From positions 1 through 50,622 of the forward strand of contig NZ_CP026168.1 in assembly GCF_002902985.1 (NCBI RefSeq): a DNA stretch of 50,622 nt, written 5' to 3'. The notes beneath the pieces were generated by a model, which was given only the letters and a program-made list of their open reading frames with translations, made no database searches and had not been told where the DNA came from. This document shows, in pieces, positions 40,666 through 49,764 of this stretch. Within the stretch, counting starts at the first letter, position 1; each line of letters starts with the position of its first letter. Made by a program: the position numbers and the translations under genes. The DNA comes from Leclercia sp. LSNIH1. Its GTDB lineage: Bacteria > Pseudomonadota > Gammaproteobacteria > Enterobacterales > Enterobacteriaceae.

Positions 40666-42681
40666 ATGTCAGTTGCCGAGTCTAAAGCAAAAAGCCCTAA
40701 ACAATCCAGCCGTAATAAAGCCAGCCCTGCGCAGGCCATCGCGCCGGAGGTGCTGAAATCCATCCTCGATGCCACACCGATCGAGTATGTAAATATTAAA
40801 AATCTGGTCATTTCAGACCTGAATGCCAGAACCATTCCCTATTCAAAGGAGAGCGTTCGCGGACTGGCTGCGTCCATTGCTGCGATTGGTCTGCTTCAGA
40901 ACCTCGTTGTCCATGATATGCCAGACGGTAAGTCCGGCGTGGCCTGTGGCGGTCGCCGTACCACGGCCCTTGAGCTGCTCCTTGAAGACAACCTGATCCA
41001 GCCGGACGACGTGGTGCCTGTTAAACGCGTATCGCGCGAAATCGCCGCTGCGGCATCCCATGCGGAAAACGAGCAGCGTGTGGCGATGCACCCTGCAGAG
41101 CAAATCACGAGCTTCCGCACCCTGGCTGATATGGGCAAAACCGCTTCGCAGATTGGTGATGAACTGGGGTTCGGCTCCCGCCACGTGCAGCGCATGCTGA
41201 AACTCGCCGCCCTCGCACCGTCGTTGCTGAAACTGCTGGCTGAAGACAAGCTCGACATGGAGCAGTGTCAGGCGCTGTGCCTTGAAAGCGATCAGGATCG
41301 TCAGGTCGCCGTGTATGAAAACCTGATGGCGACTTATTCATGTGCGTCAGCCCATTTACTCAAAAGGCAGATCACCGAGAGTGAAATCGCCGTTACGGAT
41401 GCCCGTTTTGGCTTCATCGGTCGTGAGGCGTACGAGCTGGCAGGTGGTGTGGTCCGTGAAGATTTATTCAGCGCACAGGAGGGCGACGGGACCGTCGACA
41501 GGCTGCTTGTTGACACCCTGATGGCAGAAAAACTGGAGAAAATTGCCCTCGAAATCCAGCAGAAAGAGGGCTGGGCATGGGCGATGGGCCGTCCGTCCAG
41601 AATTAACCGTTACGGTACAAATGATAACGACTACCTGCTGCTTCCGGTGCCGGATGCGGTATACAACCCGGATGACAGCCATCGTCTGGATGAACTGACC
41701 GATCAGCTTAATGCACTCGACGAGGACAGTGACGAAGCTTACGCCGTCCTGAGCGAAATGAACCTCATTGAACATGCCGCAGAAGTGCGCGGATGGACTG
41801 ATGCGCTTAAGTCGAATGCGGGCGTGGTTGCCAGCTTTATGGAGGGTGAACTGTACGTGCAGCGTGGCGTGTGCCGTAAGGCTGATCTGCCGGAGGATGA
41901 CGCAGAGAATGAAGATAAGAAAGCGTCAGGCAGCGTCACATATGTAAGTCAGCCCGATGCTGCAGAAGGGATCAGCGTTCCGCTGCTCACCAAAATGTCA
42001 TCTGAGCGTACTCTCGCTGTCCAGGCTGCGCTGATGCAACAGCCTGAAAAAGCCGTTGCCCTGATGGTCTGGCGGATGTGCTGTAGCGTTTTCTCCGGCT
42101 GCAGCCCACAAAGGCATCCTTTCGGAATCAGCGTTAACGTCTCGCACTACTCGCTGACGCGCGAAGCCCCTTCTGGAAATGAGGGCCTCGCTTACACCGC
42201 GCTGATGACAGAACAGGCCCGACTGGAAGAACTGCTGCCGGAAGGATGGCGTAAGGATTTCACAACCTTCTTTAGCCTGAAAGGTGATTTGCTGATGTCG
42301 CTCATGGCGTATTGCACTGCCTGTTCCGTTGACGGTGTTCAGACCCGCGATATGGGGCATACGTCGCGCAGCCCACTCGACGATCTGGAAAAGGCGATTG
42401 GCTTCCATCTGCGTGACTGGTGGCAACCGACAAAAGTGGGGTATTTCAGCAGACTGACGCACAGCCAGATTGTGGCCGCTATGAATGATGCAGGAAGTGT
42501 CGGGGCAGCGAAGGACGCCGAAAAAATGAAAAAGGGCGACGCGGCGGAACATGCTGAGTTCTGGCTGAAAGATACCCGCTGGGTTCCGGCATGGCTACAG
42601 GGTCCGCAGTCTGACGCTGTGAAAGAGACCGCTTCCGTTGACACCGAAACCGATGCTGACAACACCATACTGGCTGCCTGA
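40666..42681 (+). CDS. Large ParB-like leading-region protein (YubM-like)
   Basis: A 671-residue protein. Residues about 45-115 form a ParB/sulfiredoxin-like domain (IPYSKESVRGLAASIAAIGL, VACGGRRTTALELLLED). Then comes a KorB/ParB-type helix-turn-helix (KTASQIGDELGFGSRHVQR), then a long region without recognised motifs. Homologues lie next to psiB in F and related plasmids. The job is unclear; true partition here is done by two other loci. In F and R64 an ssb gene is usually just upstream, but none is present here. Confidence 0.88.
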   Translation: MSVAESKAKSPKQSSRNKASPAQAIAPEVLKSILDATPIEYVNIKNLVISDLNARTIPYSKESVRGLAASIAAIGLLQNLVVHDMPDGKSGVACGGRRTTALELLLEDNLIQPDDVVPVKRVSREIAAAASHAENEQRVAMHPAEQITSFRTLADMGKTASQIGDELGFGSRHVQRMLKLAALAPSLLKLLAEDKLDMEQCQALCLESDQDRQVAVYENLMATYSCASAHLLKRQITESEIAVTDARFGFIGREAYELAGGVVREDLFSAQEGDGTVDRLLVDTLMAEKLEKIALEIQQKEGWAWAMGRPSRINRYGTNDNDYLLLPVPDAVYNPDDSHRLDELTDQLNALDEDSDEAYAVLSEMNLIEHAAEVRGWTDALKSNAGVVASFMEGELYVQRGVCRKADLPEDDAENEDKKASGSVTYVSQPDAAEGISVPLLTKMSSERTLAVQAALMQQPEKAVALMVWRMCCSVFSGCSPQRHPFGISVNVSHYSLTREAPSGNEGLAYTALMTEQARLEELLPEGWRKDFTTFFSLKGDLLMSLMAYCTACSVDGVQTRDMGHTSRSPLDDLEKAIGFHLRDWWQPTKVGYFSRLTHSQIVAAMNDAGSVGAAKDAEKMKKGDAAEHAEFWLKDTRWVPAWLQGPQSDAVKETASVDTETDADNTILAA

Positions 42682-42719
42682 TAAGGAGTGCCGCCCTTCG
42701 GGGCGGCAATAAGGGGAAC

Positions 42720-43148
42720 ATGATGAGCACAACAAATTTCAGCCTGGCAGAGATGACCGCCGATGACTTCGAAACTGCCCGCTCGGCAGGCTATTCCTTC
42801 CGCCGCGAACTGACTCACACCGTCATGGCGGCGCTGAGACTCCCGGATAACTGGGACATTCACGGGGAGTACGGTAGCGAGTTCGGTGGGCTGTTCCCGG
42901 TTCAGGTCCGTTTCGCACCGACCCACGGTCTCTTTCAGATGGTGCTGTGCAGTCCGGGGGAGGCCAGTGACCAGTGGCTCCTGTTGATGGTGTCAGGAAA
43001 GGGCCATCACGTGGTATGCGTTCGCCAGTGCGACTCTTTCGACGTGTCAGAACTGAATCACGCCCTGAGTGTGGCAGATGTACGCCACCGTGAGGGCTAT
43101 ATCCCTTCCGACATCATCGCCTTCCTGAAGCATGAGGTGAAATTATGA
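42720..43148 (+). CDS. psiB: PsiB, inhibitor of SOS induction
   Basis: About 142 residues (an adjacent ATG at 42723 is equally possible). RRELTHTVMAALRLPDNWDI, then GEYGSEFGGLFPVQVRFAP, match PsiB of F. PsiB binds free RecA and prevents its loading on SSB-coated DNA, so entering single-stranded plasmid DNA does not trigger SOS. It overlaps psiA by four bases. Confidence 0.94.
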   Translation: MMSTTNFSLAEMTADDFETARSAGYSFRRELTHTVMAALRLPDNWDIHGEYGSEFGGLFPVQVRFAPTHGLFQMVLCSPGEASDQWLLLMVSGKGHHVVCVRQCDSFDVSELNHALSVADVRHREGYIPSDIIAFLKHEVKL

Positions 43149-43876
43149 TCCCGCGTCATCTCTCACTCGTCACGCAGCGGCCCGAGCGTGAAGCGGCTCT
43201 ACGCGCCATCATGATCGTGGAAGAGGAGACGGAAAATTCTGGTCGTCGTTCCAGGCAGCCGTATCCCTATGCTCGTGCATTTTTCCGGATTCTGACCGGC
43301 AGCAGTAAGTTAAGTACCCGATCAATCAATCAGGTGCCGGGGGTCTACTGGCTGAAAGAGGACAAGACCCCCCTGGTACGCTATGAGGAAGCGTTTGATA
43401 CCCTGATCCGCTCGCGGGGTCGCCACTGCTATGCGCCGCTAGATACGCGACTGGTGCAAATCATGTTTCCTGAGAAGGCATTCAGCCTGAGCGATCGCCG
43501 GGTAAAGCGGGACAGGCGGGAAGCGGACCTGTACACCCGTCAGGAAACTCGCCGCGCGCGCGAGAAAGAGGATGCATACCAGAATCTGGTCGGCCAGGCT
43601 GAAATCGATCTGGCATTCCAGACACCGGAAACGCTCCGGGCGTGGTATGAATCGTGGTCGCAGCAGGAGGTGCGTGACTATGACATGCAGCGGATGCTGT
43701 GGACATGGACAGAACGCTGTCCGTCGCTCTCTCATCTGGTAAGAAGCTGGTACGAACGGGCGTATGAAATCGTTGCGGACGTTCGGGATGTGGCTGAGAA
43801 CGCGTCACCGGCGGCGAAAGAGCTGGAACGTTGGATGGTACCGAATAAAATCACGCTGAGGTCGGTATGGCCATAA
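43145..43876 (+). CDS. psiA: PsiA
   Basis: A 243-residue basic protein coupled to psiB. The segment RQPYPYARAFFRILTGSSKL, then AEIDLAFQTPETLRAWYESW, match PsiA proteins. Its exact activity is not known, but it is always paired with psiB. Confidence 0.92.
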   Translation: MIPRHLSLVTQRPEREAALRAIMIVEEETENSGRRSRQPYPYARAFFRILTGSSKLSTRSINQVPGVYWLKEDKTPLVRYEEAFDTLIRSRGRHCYAPLDTRLVQIMFPEKAFSLSDRRVKRDRREADLYTRQETRRAREKEDAYQNLVGQAEIDLAFQTPETLRAWYESWSQQEVRDYDMQRMLWTWTERCPSLSHLVRSWYERAYEIVADVRDVAENASPAAKELERWMVPNKITLRSVWP

Positions 43877-44097
43877 GAAACAATCCGCGTAAAGCCGAGC
43901 TGAAGGCAGCGCGCAGACAGCGCAGACAGCTGCAGTGCATGCTGGAAAATCTGCAAAAAATGTCCAGCGAGTGGGAACGACTGAGCGGCTGGCTGGAGAC
44001 GGAAAGCGGGCGGCTTGCTGAGGGCATTGATCAGCATCTGAAGGCACTGGATGAGCAGATCGAGGAGTGGTCAAACGGAACCGCTGGCGAGGAATGA
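43867..44097 (+). CDS. Small coiled-coil protein after psiA
   Basis: A 76-residue, highly charged protein (NPRKAELKAARRQRRQLQCM, then LEGIDQHL-like helices). It overlaps the end of psiA by ten bases. Probably a coiled coil. Function unknown, but a gene of this size is usual after psiA. Confidence 0.65.
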   Translation: MAIRNNPRKAELKAARRQRRQLQCMLENLQKMSSEWERLSGWLETESGRLAEGIDQHLKALDEQIEEWSNGTAGEE

Positions 44098-44236
44098 TGC
44101 CGAAAAAAGGTGAAGGTTTATCCGGATTTCAGGCTGGTATTCCTGGGCAGAACATCGTCAGAAGGATATAATGGCGTTGGCGCTTGAGGCTTTTTGCCTC
44201 ATGACGTTATGGGTTTGTTATGGTTGTTGTGAGGCA

Positions 44237-44300
44237 GAAAGAAGAAAGCCCCGAAGGTAATTTTTCAATTAACCAACGAGGCATCCTGATGCTAGACACA
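44237..44300 (-). ncRNA. sok: Sok-like antisense RNA (approximate)
   Basis: By alignment with the R1 locus, the unstable antitoxin RNA is transcribed leftward across the leader around AACCAACGAGGCATCC. The ends are estimated. Confidence 0.5.
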
Positions 44301-44345
44301 TCCAGAATAGCCTCTTACCGCGCTCTGCGCAAGGAGAAGAAGGCT

Positions 44346-44504
44346 ATGAAACTGCCGCGAAGTACCGTTGTCTGGTGCGTGCTGATAGTGTGTCTCACAC
44401 TGCTGGCGTTCACTTACCTGACCCGGAAATCGCTCTGCGAAATCCGGCTGAAGGACGGAAATCGGGAGGTCGCTGCCGTGCTAGCCTACGAATCCGGTAA
44501 GTAG
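44346..44504 (+). CDS. hok: Hok-family membrane toxin
   Basis: 52 residues: [20 protein letters not shown], one membrane helix, then [20 protein letters not shown] and the ending AYESGK. It is nearly the same as Hok of R1. It depolarises the inner membrane. An in-frame upstream ATG (44290) would give a longer mok-like product; translation of hok is normally coupled to such a leader. Confidence 0.94.
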   Translation: MKLPRSTVVWCVLIVCLTLLAFTYLTRKSLCEIRLKDGNREVAAVLAYESGK

Positions 44505-44581
44505 CAACCTGTGAGGCGGGGGAAACCCCGCCTTTTCAGGGCTTCTGGTGTCGTTTAGTGAGACCACAAGCGCCTTTTATG

Positions 44582-44617
44582 AAGGGGTTGCCGGTTCGCC
44601 GGTAGCCCCTTTTTTCT
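44582..44617 (+). terminator. Terminator after hok/sok
   Basis: GGGGTTGCCGG-TTCG-CCGGTAGCCCC followed by six T. Confidence 0.8.
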
Positions 44618-44777
44618 TACGGTCGCGACCGCTCGCATGAACAAACCGCAAGGAAAGTTCCCCGTCGGGGAACGGGGCAGGGCGGCTGCGCCTCCGGCGC
44701 GCCCGCTCACTTCCTCCCCCGTAATACAAAGGCATTACAGGCTGCTGTTTAAATAAAACGTGATGAACCGGTAGCGT

Positions 44778-44977
44778 TCAGCTGAATTTATCGTCCCGGG
44801 TGGTTGCAAGTTGCTCGATGGCAAACAGTATGCCGGTGTGCGAAACATCGGTTTCAACCATAAAGTTCCAGTGAAGCCTTTTCAGCTGATAAACAAGCTG
44901 ATCACGATGCGTTTCCGCGCCGTTACTGGCCAGCATAAGACAGCACTGGCCGATGATCCGGCAGGCTTCATCATAAA
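44778..44977 (-). pseudogene. YmgB/AriR-like gene fragment cut by transposon C
   Basis: The minus strand is open from the transposon edge to a TGA at 44778-44780. It reads YDEACRIIGQCCLMLASNGA, then ETHRDQLVYQLKRLHWNF and a helical end (FAIEQLATTRDDKFS). The pattern (IGQ...L...G....R..L...L) resembles the YmgB/AriR family of small helical regulators. The 5' end is missing and is not found on the other side of the transposon. Confidence 0.5.
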
Positions 44978-45015
44978 GGGGTCCGCTTGGAAAACGGAAA
45001 ATATCCTACGCTAAG
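44978..45015. repeat. Left 38-bp terminal inverted repeat of transposon C
   Basis: It starts GGGGTCCGCTTGG and ends CCTACGCTAAG, and is the exact inverse of 2123-2160. It interrupts a minus-strand reading frame (44778-44977). Confidence 0.93.
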
Positions 45016-45280
45016 CCTATTTTTCGTACAGATTACTTCATGGGTCTATGGTGATAGCTAAAAAATCACCAATACTACCTCACGAGTATGTTGATAGCTC
45101 ATCGTACCCCGTATCAAGTTTGCATATACCAAGGAAGCGGAGACGAAAGACCACCTATTACTGAGGGATCCCCAGTAATGGGAGGGTAAAATGAAAGGTA
45201 TAGTGCTACCAATTACTCACCGTCAGTCACGTATCGCTGGATTAACTACGGCATTCGCAGCGAGATAAGTATTCCCCATG

Positions 45281-46276
45281 TTAAGCCAATAGCAATATAA
45301 TTATCCATTTTAATTTCGGGCTAGCACCAGTGAATTTTTTTGTTTTTACGAAAACTTTCAGTAAAAAGAAAATATCACTAAGGCTATATACACCTTTTAT
45401 TAAATCTTTATATGCTATTTCTCTAACAAATAACCGCCTGATTTTTTCTTTGTCCCTCACCTTTTTTCTATATAAACCTAGAAAGTGTCTAGCCTCATAC
45501 AGGGCATGCCTAAACAGCGATACGCTCAAATCATTATTTTTTATCGACTTTGCGTGACCGATGGTTTTAGATATTACATCAATATAGCATTCTGCTCGGA
45601 CGTCGAAATAATCACCGCGATTTGTGATGGATTCATTATTGTACTTGTAGGTGTAGTCCATATCTTTTGATATGTAGAAACGCCCATTTGCCAACGCCAA
45701 TTCCATCGTCCATAAAATATCTTTATGACTCCGGCCATCATGAAATGACAGATTGTTATTCCTGATATAGTCAGATCTAACTATCTGTAACCAAAGGTAA
45801 TGTGGCCATTCCCTGACTTTTACTGCGTGACTCATCCACGCATTGCCGGATAAAACCTCATCATAAGGCTGGTTAGTATGCACGGGTTTTTTATTATCGC
45901 CTTCATGCCAAAGCTTCCAGGCATTGGACAAAAGCACATCAGCATTATGGCTGGAAGCCTGGATATACCTGTTATAAATGAATCCTTCAGACACATCGTC
46001 ATCGGCATCCAGAAACATGACCCACTGGCCTTTATGCTTGTCTAATCCATTATTTCTGGCCGCGTATACACCTTTATTATTTTGTTCAATCACTTGAACC
46101 CTGCCATCCTTTATGGAGTTAATTATCGTTGACGTGTTGTCTGAGGAGCCATCGTTAACGATAATAACTTCAATGTTGATCCTGTCTTCTATCAAGATAT
46201 CTTCGATCAAGGATTTGATGGTTTTTTCTGCGTTGTAAACGGGGATTATTACACTCACCGCAATTTCATGTTTCAT
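45281..46276 (-). CDS. Family 2 glycosyltransferase
   Basis: 331 residues from the ATG at 46276, with GGAG five bases upstream. The N-terminal GT-A fold is clear: VSVIIPVYNAEKTIKSLIED, then IIVNDGSSDNTSTIINS, then GVYAARNNGLDKHKGQWV and MFLDADDDVSEGF (DxD). The C-terminal part is basic with a weak hydrophobic end, so it may be peripheral to the membrane. It should add a sugar to a polysaccharide or lipid carrier; substrate unknown. AT-rich compared with the next two genes. Passenger of transposon C. Confidence 0.85.
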   Translation of the reverse strand: MKHEIAVSVIIPVYNAEKTIKSLIEDILIEDRINIEVIIVNDGSSDNTSTIINSIKDGRVQVIEQNNKGVYAARNNGLDKHKGQWVMFLDADDDVSEGFIYNRYIQASSHNADVLLSNAWKLWHEGDNKKPVHTNQPYDEVLSGNAWMSHAVKVREWPHYLWLQIVRSDYIRNNNLSFHDGRSHKDILWTMELALANGRFYISKDMDYTYKYNNESITNRGDYFDVRAECYIDVISKTIGHAKSIKNNDLSVSLFRHALYEARHFLGLYRKKVRDKEKIRRLFVREIAYKDLIKGVYSLSDIFFLLKVFVKTKKFTGASPKLKWIIILLLA

Positions 46277-46336
46277 GTTCACTCCAGTAAATTGAACGTA
46301 TTTATTTGTCCCCGGAGTTATTTCCGGGGACAAAAA

Positions 46337-47164
46337 TCACCTCAGCATTAAGAGTGGAATTTGTGTTTTTTCCAACATGGCGGTGGTGTTGCTGCCGATA
46401 AAGAATCGCCGCAATGGCGAATGGCCATAGGCACCCATCACAATCAGGTTAATGCCGTTTTCATTAGCGTAACGGCAGAGCGCATCAGCAACGGATGTAC
46501 CTTCCAGTATGTGGCTTTCGGTCGTAATGCCAGCCTCTTGCAGCACATTCTGTGCTTCCTGCAAGGTTCGTGTATCCCCCTTAACCATCACGATGTGGCA
46601 AACCAGACCATTGAGTAGCGGGCTAAGTGTCAGGCGCGTCAGGTTTTTGCGACTCTCATCGCTGCCATCATAGGCGAACATAACTTTGGTCGGTGTAGAA
46701 TAAGCCTCCGGCACGATAAGTACCGGTTTTTTCTGCAGCCGAATAATTCTTTCTAGGTGGCTGCCAACCGGGTTCTGCGTTCCACGGCGGCCCAGCACCA
46801 TCAGGCGAACATCCCCTAAATCAGCCAGGATTTCATCCAACGCGCCATGTTTTTGCAGTAATTGAACATCAGCATGACCGGCATCATTCAGCAACTCCGC
46901 ACAGCCAGCCAGTATGGCTTTGCCCTGCGCCATTAATAACCGACTACGCTCTCCTTCAACTTTCACCAGCTCTTCGGTGAGATGAGCCTGGCTATCAATG
47001 CCGATGCTTCCGGTCAAATCTGACACGGCAGGATGCGCATCTTTCTCCAGTACGTGCAGCAGCGACAGAGGTGAATCCAGCAGAGCAGCGGCCCATGCCG
47101 CGTATTCACAAACCGCTCGGGTCGACGGCGAACCGTCAACGCAGGCAATAACGGTATTATTCAT
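46337..47164 (-). CDS. Tandem universal stress protein
   Basis: A 275-residue UspA-type protein with two Usp domains, at about residues 1-150 and 155-275. Each starts with a beta strand and Asp (NTVIACVDGSPSTRAV; KVMFAYDGSDESRKNL) and has a nucleotide-binding loop (GRRGTQNPVGSHLER; GAYGHSPLRRFFIGSNT). It probably binds ATP and aids survival under stress. It lies 18 bp after the SulP gene, in the same operon; such Usp-SulP pairs are seen elsewhere. Confidence 0.9.
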   Translation of the reverse strand: MNNTVIACVDGSPSTRAVCEYAAWAAALLDSPLSLLHVLEKDAHPAVSDLTGSIGIDSQAHLTEELVKVEGERSRLLMAQGKAILAGCAELLNDAGHADVQLLQKHGALDEILADLGDVRLMVLGRRGTQNPVGSHLERIIRLQKKPVLIVPEAYSTPTKVMFAYDGSDESRKNLTRLTLSPLLNGLVCHIVMVKGDTRTLQEAQNVLQEAGITTESHILEGTSVADALCRYANENGINLIVMGAYGHSPLRRFFIGSNTTAMLEKTQIPLLMLR

Positions 47165-47182
47165 TATCTGTTCTCCTGACTG

Positions 47183-48661
47183 TTAATGGCCGCCCATTAA
47201 TTTTTCCACTTCTTCGGGTTTGTCATGCACCCCAAAGCGGTCAATAATGGTGCGGGTAGCCTGATTCATGCCACGGATTTCTACATCCGTACCTTCACGG
47301 CGGAACTTAATGACCACTCTGTCGAGTGCGCTGACCGACGTAATATCCCAGAAGTGGGCGTGCGAGACGTCAATGATCACATGCTCCACCGCTTCACGGA
47401 AATCGAAGTGGCTCATAAACCGATCGGCAGAGGCGAAAAACACCTGGCCGGTTACGGCGTATGTCCGCGTTGACGCTTTGAGTTCGGATGACACCGCCAT
47501 AAAACGGGACACTTTGCTGGCAAAGTTCAGTGAGGCGATCAGCACACCAGTCAATACGCCATACGCCAGATTATGCGTTGCTACCACCACGACTACGGTA
47601 GCCAGCATGACGACGCTGGTTGACAGTGGGTGGCTGCGCAAGTTGGTAATAGAGCGCCAGGAGAAGGTGCCAATAGAAACCATGATCATCACCGCTACCA
47701 GGGCCGCCATTGGGATCTGCGAAACCCAGTCACGCAGGAAGACCACCATACAAAGCAGGACGACGCCTGCGGAGAGTGCGGAGAGACGCCCACGCCCCCC
47801 GGATTTCACGTTGATCACCGACTGGCCGATCATCGCGCATCCGGCCATACCGCCAATAAATGCAGCGCCAATGTTGGCAACCCCTTGAGCCTTACACTCC
47901 CGGTTTTTATCGCTCGGCGTATCGGTCATGTCATCCACAATGGTCGCGGTCATCATCGACTCAAGCAGCCCCACCACAGCAAGGCCGGCGGAATAAGGCA
48001 GAATGATTGATAGGGTATCGAAATTAAGCGGCACATCGGGTAACAGGAAGACCGGCAGACTGTCCGGCAACTTGCCCATGTCGCCGACGGTGCGTACGTC
48101 CAGATGCAGCCACATGGAGATCCCGGTCAGCACGACGATACAGACCAGCGGCGAGGGGATGGTTTTATTGAGGTACGGGAACAGATAAATAATGCCTAGA
48201 CCGGCCGCCGTCATGGCGTAAACGTGCCAGGTGACGTTGGTCAACTCCGGCAACTGCGCCATGAAAATCAGGATCGCCAAGGCATTGACAAAACCGGTAA
48301 CCACCGAGCGCGAAACATAACGCATCAGACTGCCAAGCTTTAAATAACCAGCAATAAGCTGAATCACACCAGTAAGCACAGTAGCGGCCAATAGATACTG
48401 TAGGCCGTGGTCTTTCACCAGCGTCACCATCAGCAGTGCCATCGCGCCGGTTGACGAAGAAATCATTCCTGGACGCCCACCGCAGATAGCGATTATCAGC
48501 GGGATACAAAACGCAGAGTAGAGCCCGACTTGCGGGTCAACGCCGGCGATGATGGAAAAGGCGATCGCTTCAGGAATAAGCGCAAGCGCGACAACAATAC
48601 CGGCCAGTACGTCACCACGGACGTTACCCAGCCAGTCCTTACGCGTCGAGGACAGCAACAT
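47183..48661 (-). CDS. SulP-family anion transporter
   Basis: 492 residues with about ten to twelve membrane helices ([20 protein letters not shown] near the start; [20 protein letters not shown]) and a C-terminal STAS domain from about residue 390 ([20 protein letters not shown]). SulP proteins carry sulfate, bicarbonate or related anions; the ion is not known. First gene of the SulP-Usp operon in transposon C. Start ATG at 48661. Confidence 0.9.
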   Translation of the reverse strand: MLLSSTRKDWLGNVRGDVLAGIVVALALIPEAIAFSIIAGVDPQVGLYSAFCIPLIIAICGGRPGMISSSTGAMALLMVTLVKDHGLQYLLAATVLTGVIQLIAGYLKLGSLMRYVSRSVVTGFVNALAILIFMAQLPELTNVTWHVYAMTAAGLGIIYLFPYLNKTIPSPLVCIVVLTGISMWLHLDVRTVGDMGKLPDSLPVFLLPDVPLNFDTLSIILPYSAGLAVVGLLESMMTATIVDDMTDTPSDKNRECKAQGVANIGAAFIGGMAGCAMIGQSVINVKSGGRGRLSALSAGVVLLCMVVFLRDWVSQIPMAALVAVMIMVSIGTFSWRSITNLRSHPLSTSVVMLATVVVVVATHNLAYGVLTGVLIASLNFASKVSRFMAVSSELKASTRTYAVTGQVFFASADRFMSHFDFREAVEHVIIDVSHAHFWDITSVSALDRVVIKFRREGTDVEIRGMNQATRTIIDRFGVHDKPEEVEKLMGGH

Positions 48662-49086
48662 AGTATTTTCTCAGTTTTAGAATACAGTCAGCCCGTAAAG
48701 GGCAAAAAAATTTAGATACGATAAAGCACATCCGCAGACGGGATGTTAAAGAGTGCGTGCTGAGGGTTACTCAGAACGACAGAGAAGGGGAAAACTCAGG
48801 GTGGCGTCATACGCATGGTCGTTTTTATTACTCCTTGATGGTCGGTGTGTACACCTTCAGGGATCAGATAAACCAGATGAAGATATTCAAGGCTGGCCGC
48901 GGAGTCTGCCAAGGCAAACCGCGTATTACTATAAACGAAACTGAAACAGGGTCAATCATGGATTAAATGTGCCATTAATGTATACCTCAATGTCATAGCC
49001 TAAAGTGCCGCCATTTTCCCCTTGGATCATCACCTATCTGTCACGTACATTATGATCATCACTTAAACGTCATAAATGGGTGAAAA
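48662..49086. promoter_or_regulatory. Promoter region and probable res site of transposon C
   Basis: 425 bp between sulP and tnpR with no convincing gene. The last 130 bp hold repeats of the type AATGTCATAGCC, ATCACCTATCTGTCACGTACAT and ATCACTTAAACGTCATAA, likely resolvase subsites next to tnpR. The rest should contain the sulP promoter. Two small frames at 48753-48966 lack support. Confidence 0.5.
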
Positions 49087-49710
49087 ATGTACATTCACGG
49101 TTACCTCCGCGCATCAACAAAAGAACAGGATGCTCTCCGAGCAAAAAATAGGATGAAAGCCTTTGTTGAAGAAAAAGGATTTCGACTGGCCAGTTGGTAC
49201 ACCGAAAATGTATCCGGGGCATCACTTCAACGGCCAGAACTTTTACGGCTACTTGATGATGCTGCACCTGGTGACATTATTCTCATCGAGCAAGTTGATC
49301 GCCTTTCTCGCCTGGATGAAGAGGGCTGGCAAAAATTAAAGCATCTTATCCAGGAAAAACACCTTGTGGTTGTCAGTCTTGACCTCCCGACGAGCCATAT
49401 GGCTCTTGCAACACATGCTGGCGATGATTTTACCCTTGCAATGCTTAAGGCTATTAACGGAATGATGCTTGATATGCTGGCCGCCATAGCTCGCAAAGAC
49501 TATCAGGATCGTCGCCGGCGCCAAGAGGAAGGGATAGCGAAAGCCAAGGTAGCCGGTAAATTTCGGGGACGTCAGGCAGATCATCAATTGCATGAAAAAA
49601 TCATAGAGCTTCGGGTTAAAAATAGACAGAGCATCCGTGATACCGCGAGGTTGTGTGGAGTTTCAGAACGAACGGTTATACGCATTGTTAAACTTAAAGC
49701 ATGTTCTTGA
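49087..49710 (+). CDS. tnpR: Serine resolvase of transposon C
   Basis: A 207-residue resolvase: MYIHGYLRASTKEQDALRAK (active Ser in RAST), IILIEQVDRLSRLDEEGW, then AIARKDYQDRRRRQEEGI and a C-terminal helix-turn-helix (RQSIRDTARLCGVSERTVIR). It is followed after 54 bp by tnpA in the same direction. It is related to the resolvase of transposon B. Confidence 0.94.
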   Translation: MYIHGYLRASTKEQDALRAKNRMKAFVEEKGFRLASWYTENVSGASLQRPELLRLLDDAAPGDIILIEQVDRLSRLDEEGWQKLKHLIQEKHLVVVSLDLPTSHMALATHAGDDFTLAMLKAINGMMLDMLAAIARKDYQDRRRRQEEGIAKAKVAGKFRGRQADHQLHEKIIELRVKNRQSIRDTARLCGVSERTVIRIVKLKACS

Positions 49711-49764
49711 TGCGTATACTTTGAACGTCCAAGCGGACAGTGTCCGTATGCAGGGAGTGCATTT

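Larger units (their letters stand above)
44178..44575 (+). other. hok/sok-type I toxin-antitoxin locus
   Basis: The layout follows R1 hok/sok: GGCGCTTGAGG near the start (44178-44188) pairs with AAGCGCC (44568-44574) at the 3' end, the long-range fold that keeps the full-length mRNA inert. Between them are a TTGAGGC-TTTT-TGCCTCA hairpin, the antisense target, a mok-like leader and hok. Plasmid loss lets the mRNA be processed and translated, killing the cell. Confidence 0.88.

Noticed and set aside
44811..45014. Plus-strand frame ending in the transposon repeat (…AWKTENILR)
   Set aside because: It lies opposite the better YmgB-like frame, and its last residues come only from the inverted repeat; the same ending appears on the pilL-like frame for the same reason.
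48753..48966. Two overlapping small frames upstream of tnpR
   Set aside because: No ribosome site or family resemblance; the area is better explained by the sulP promoter and the res site.
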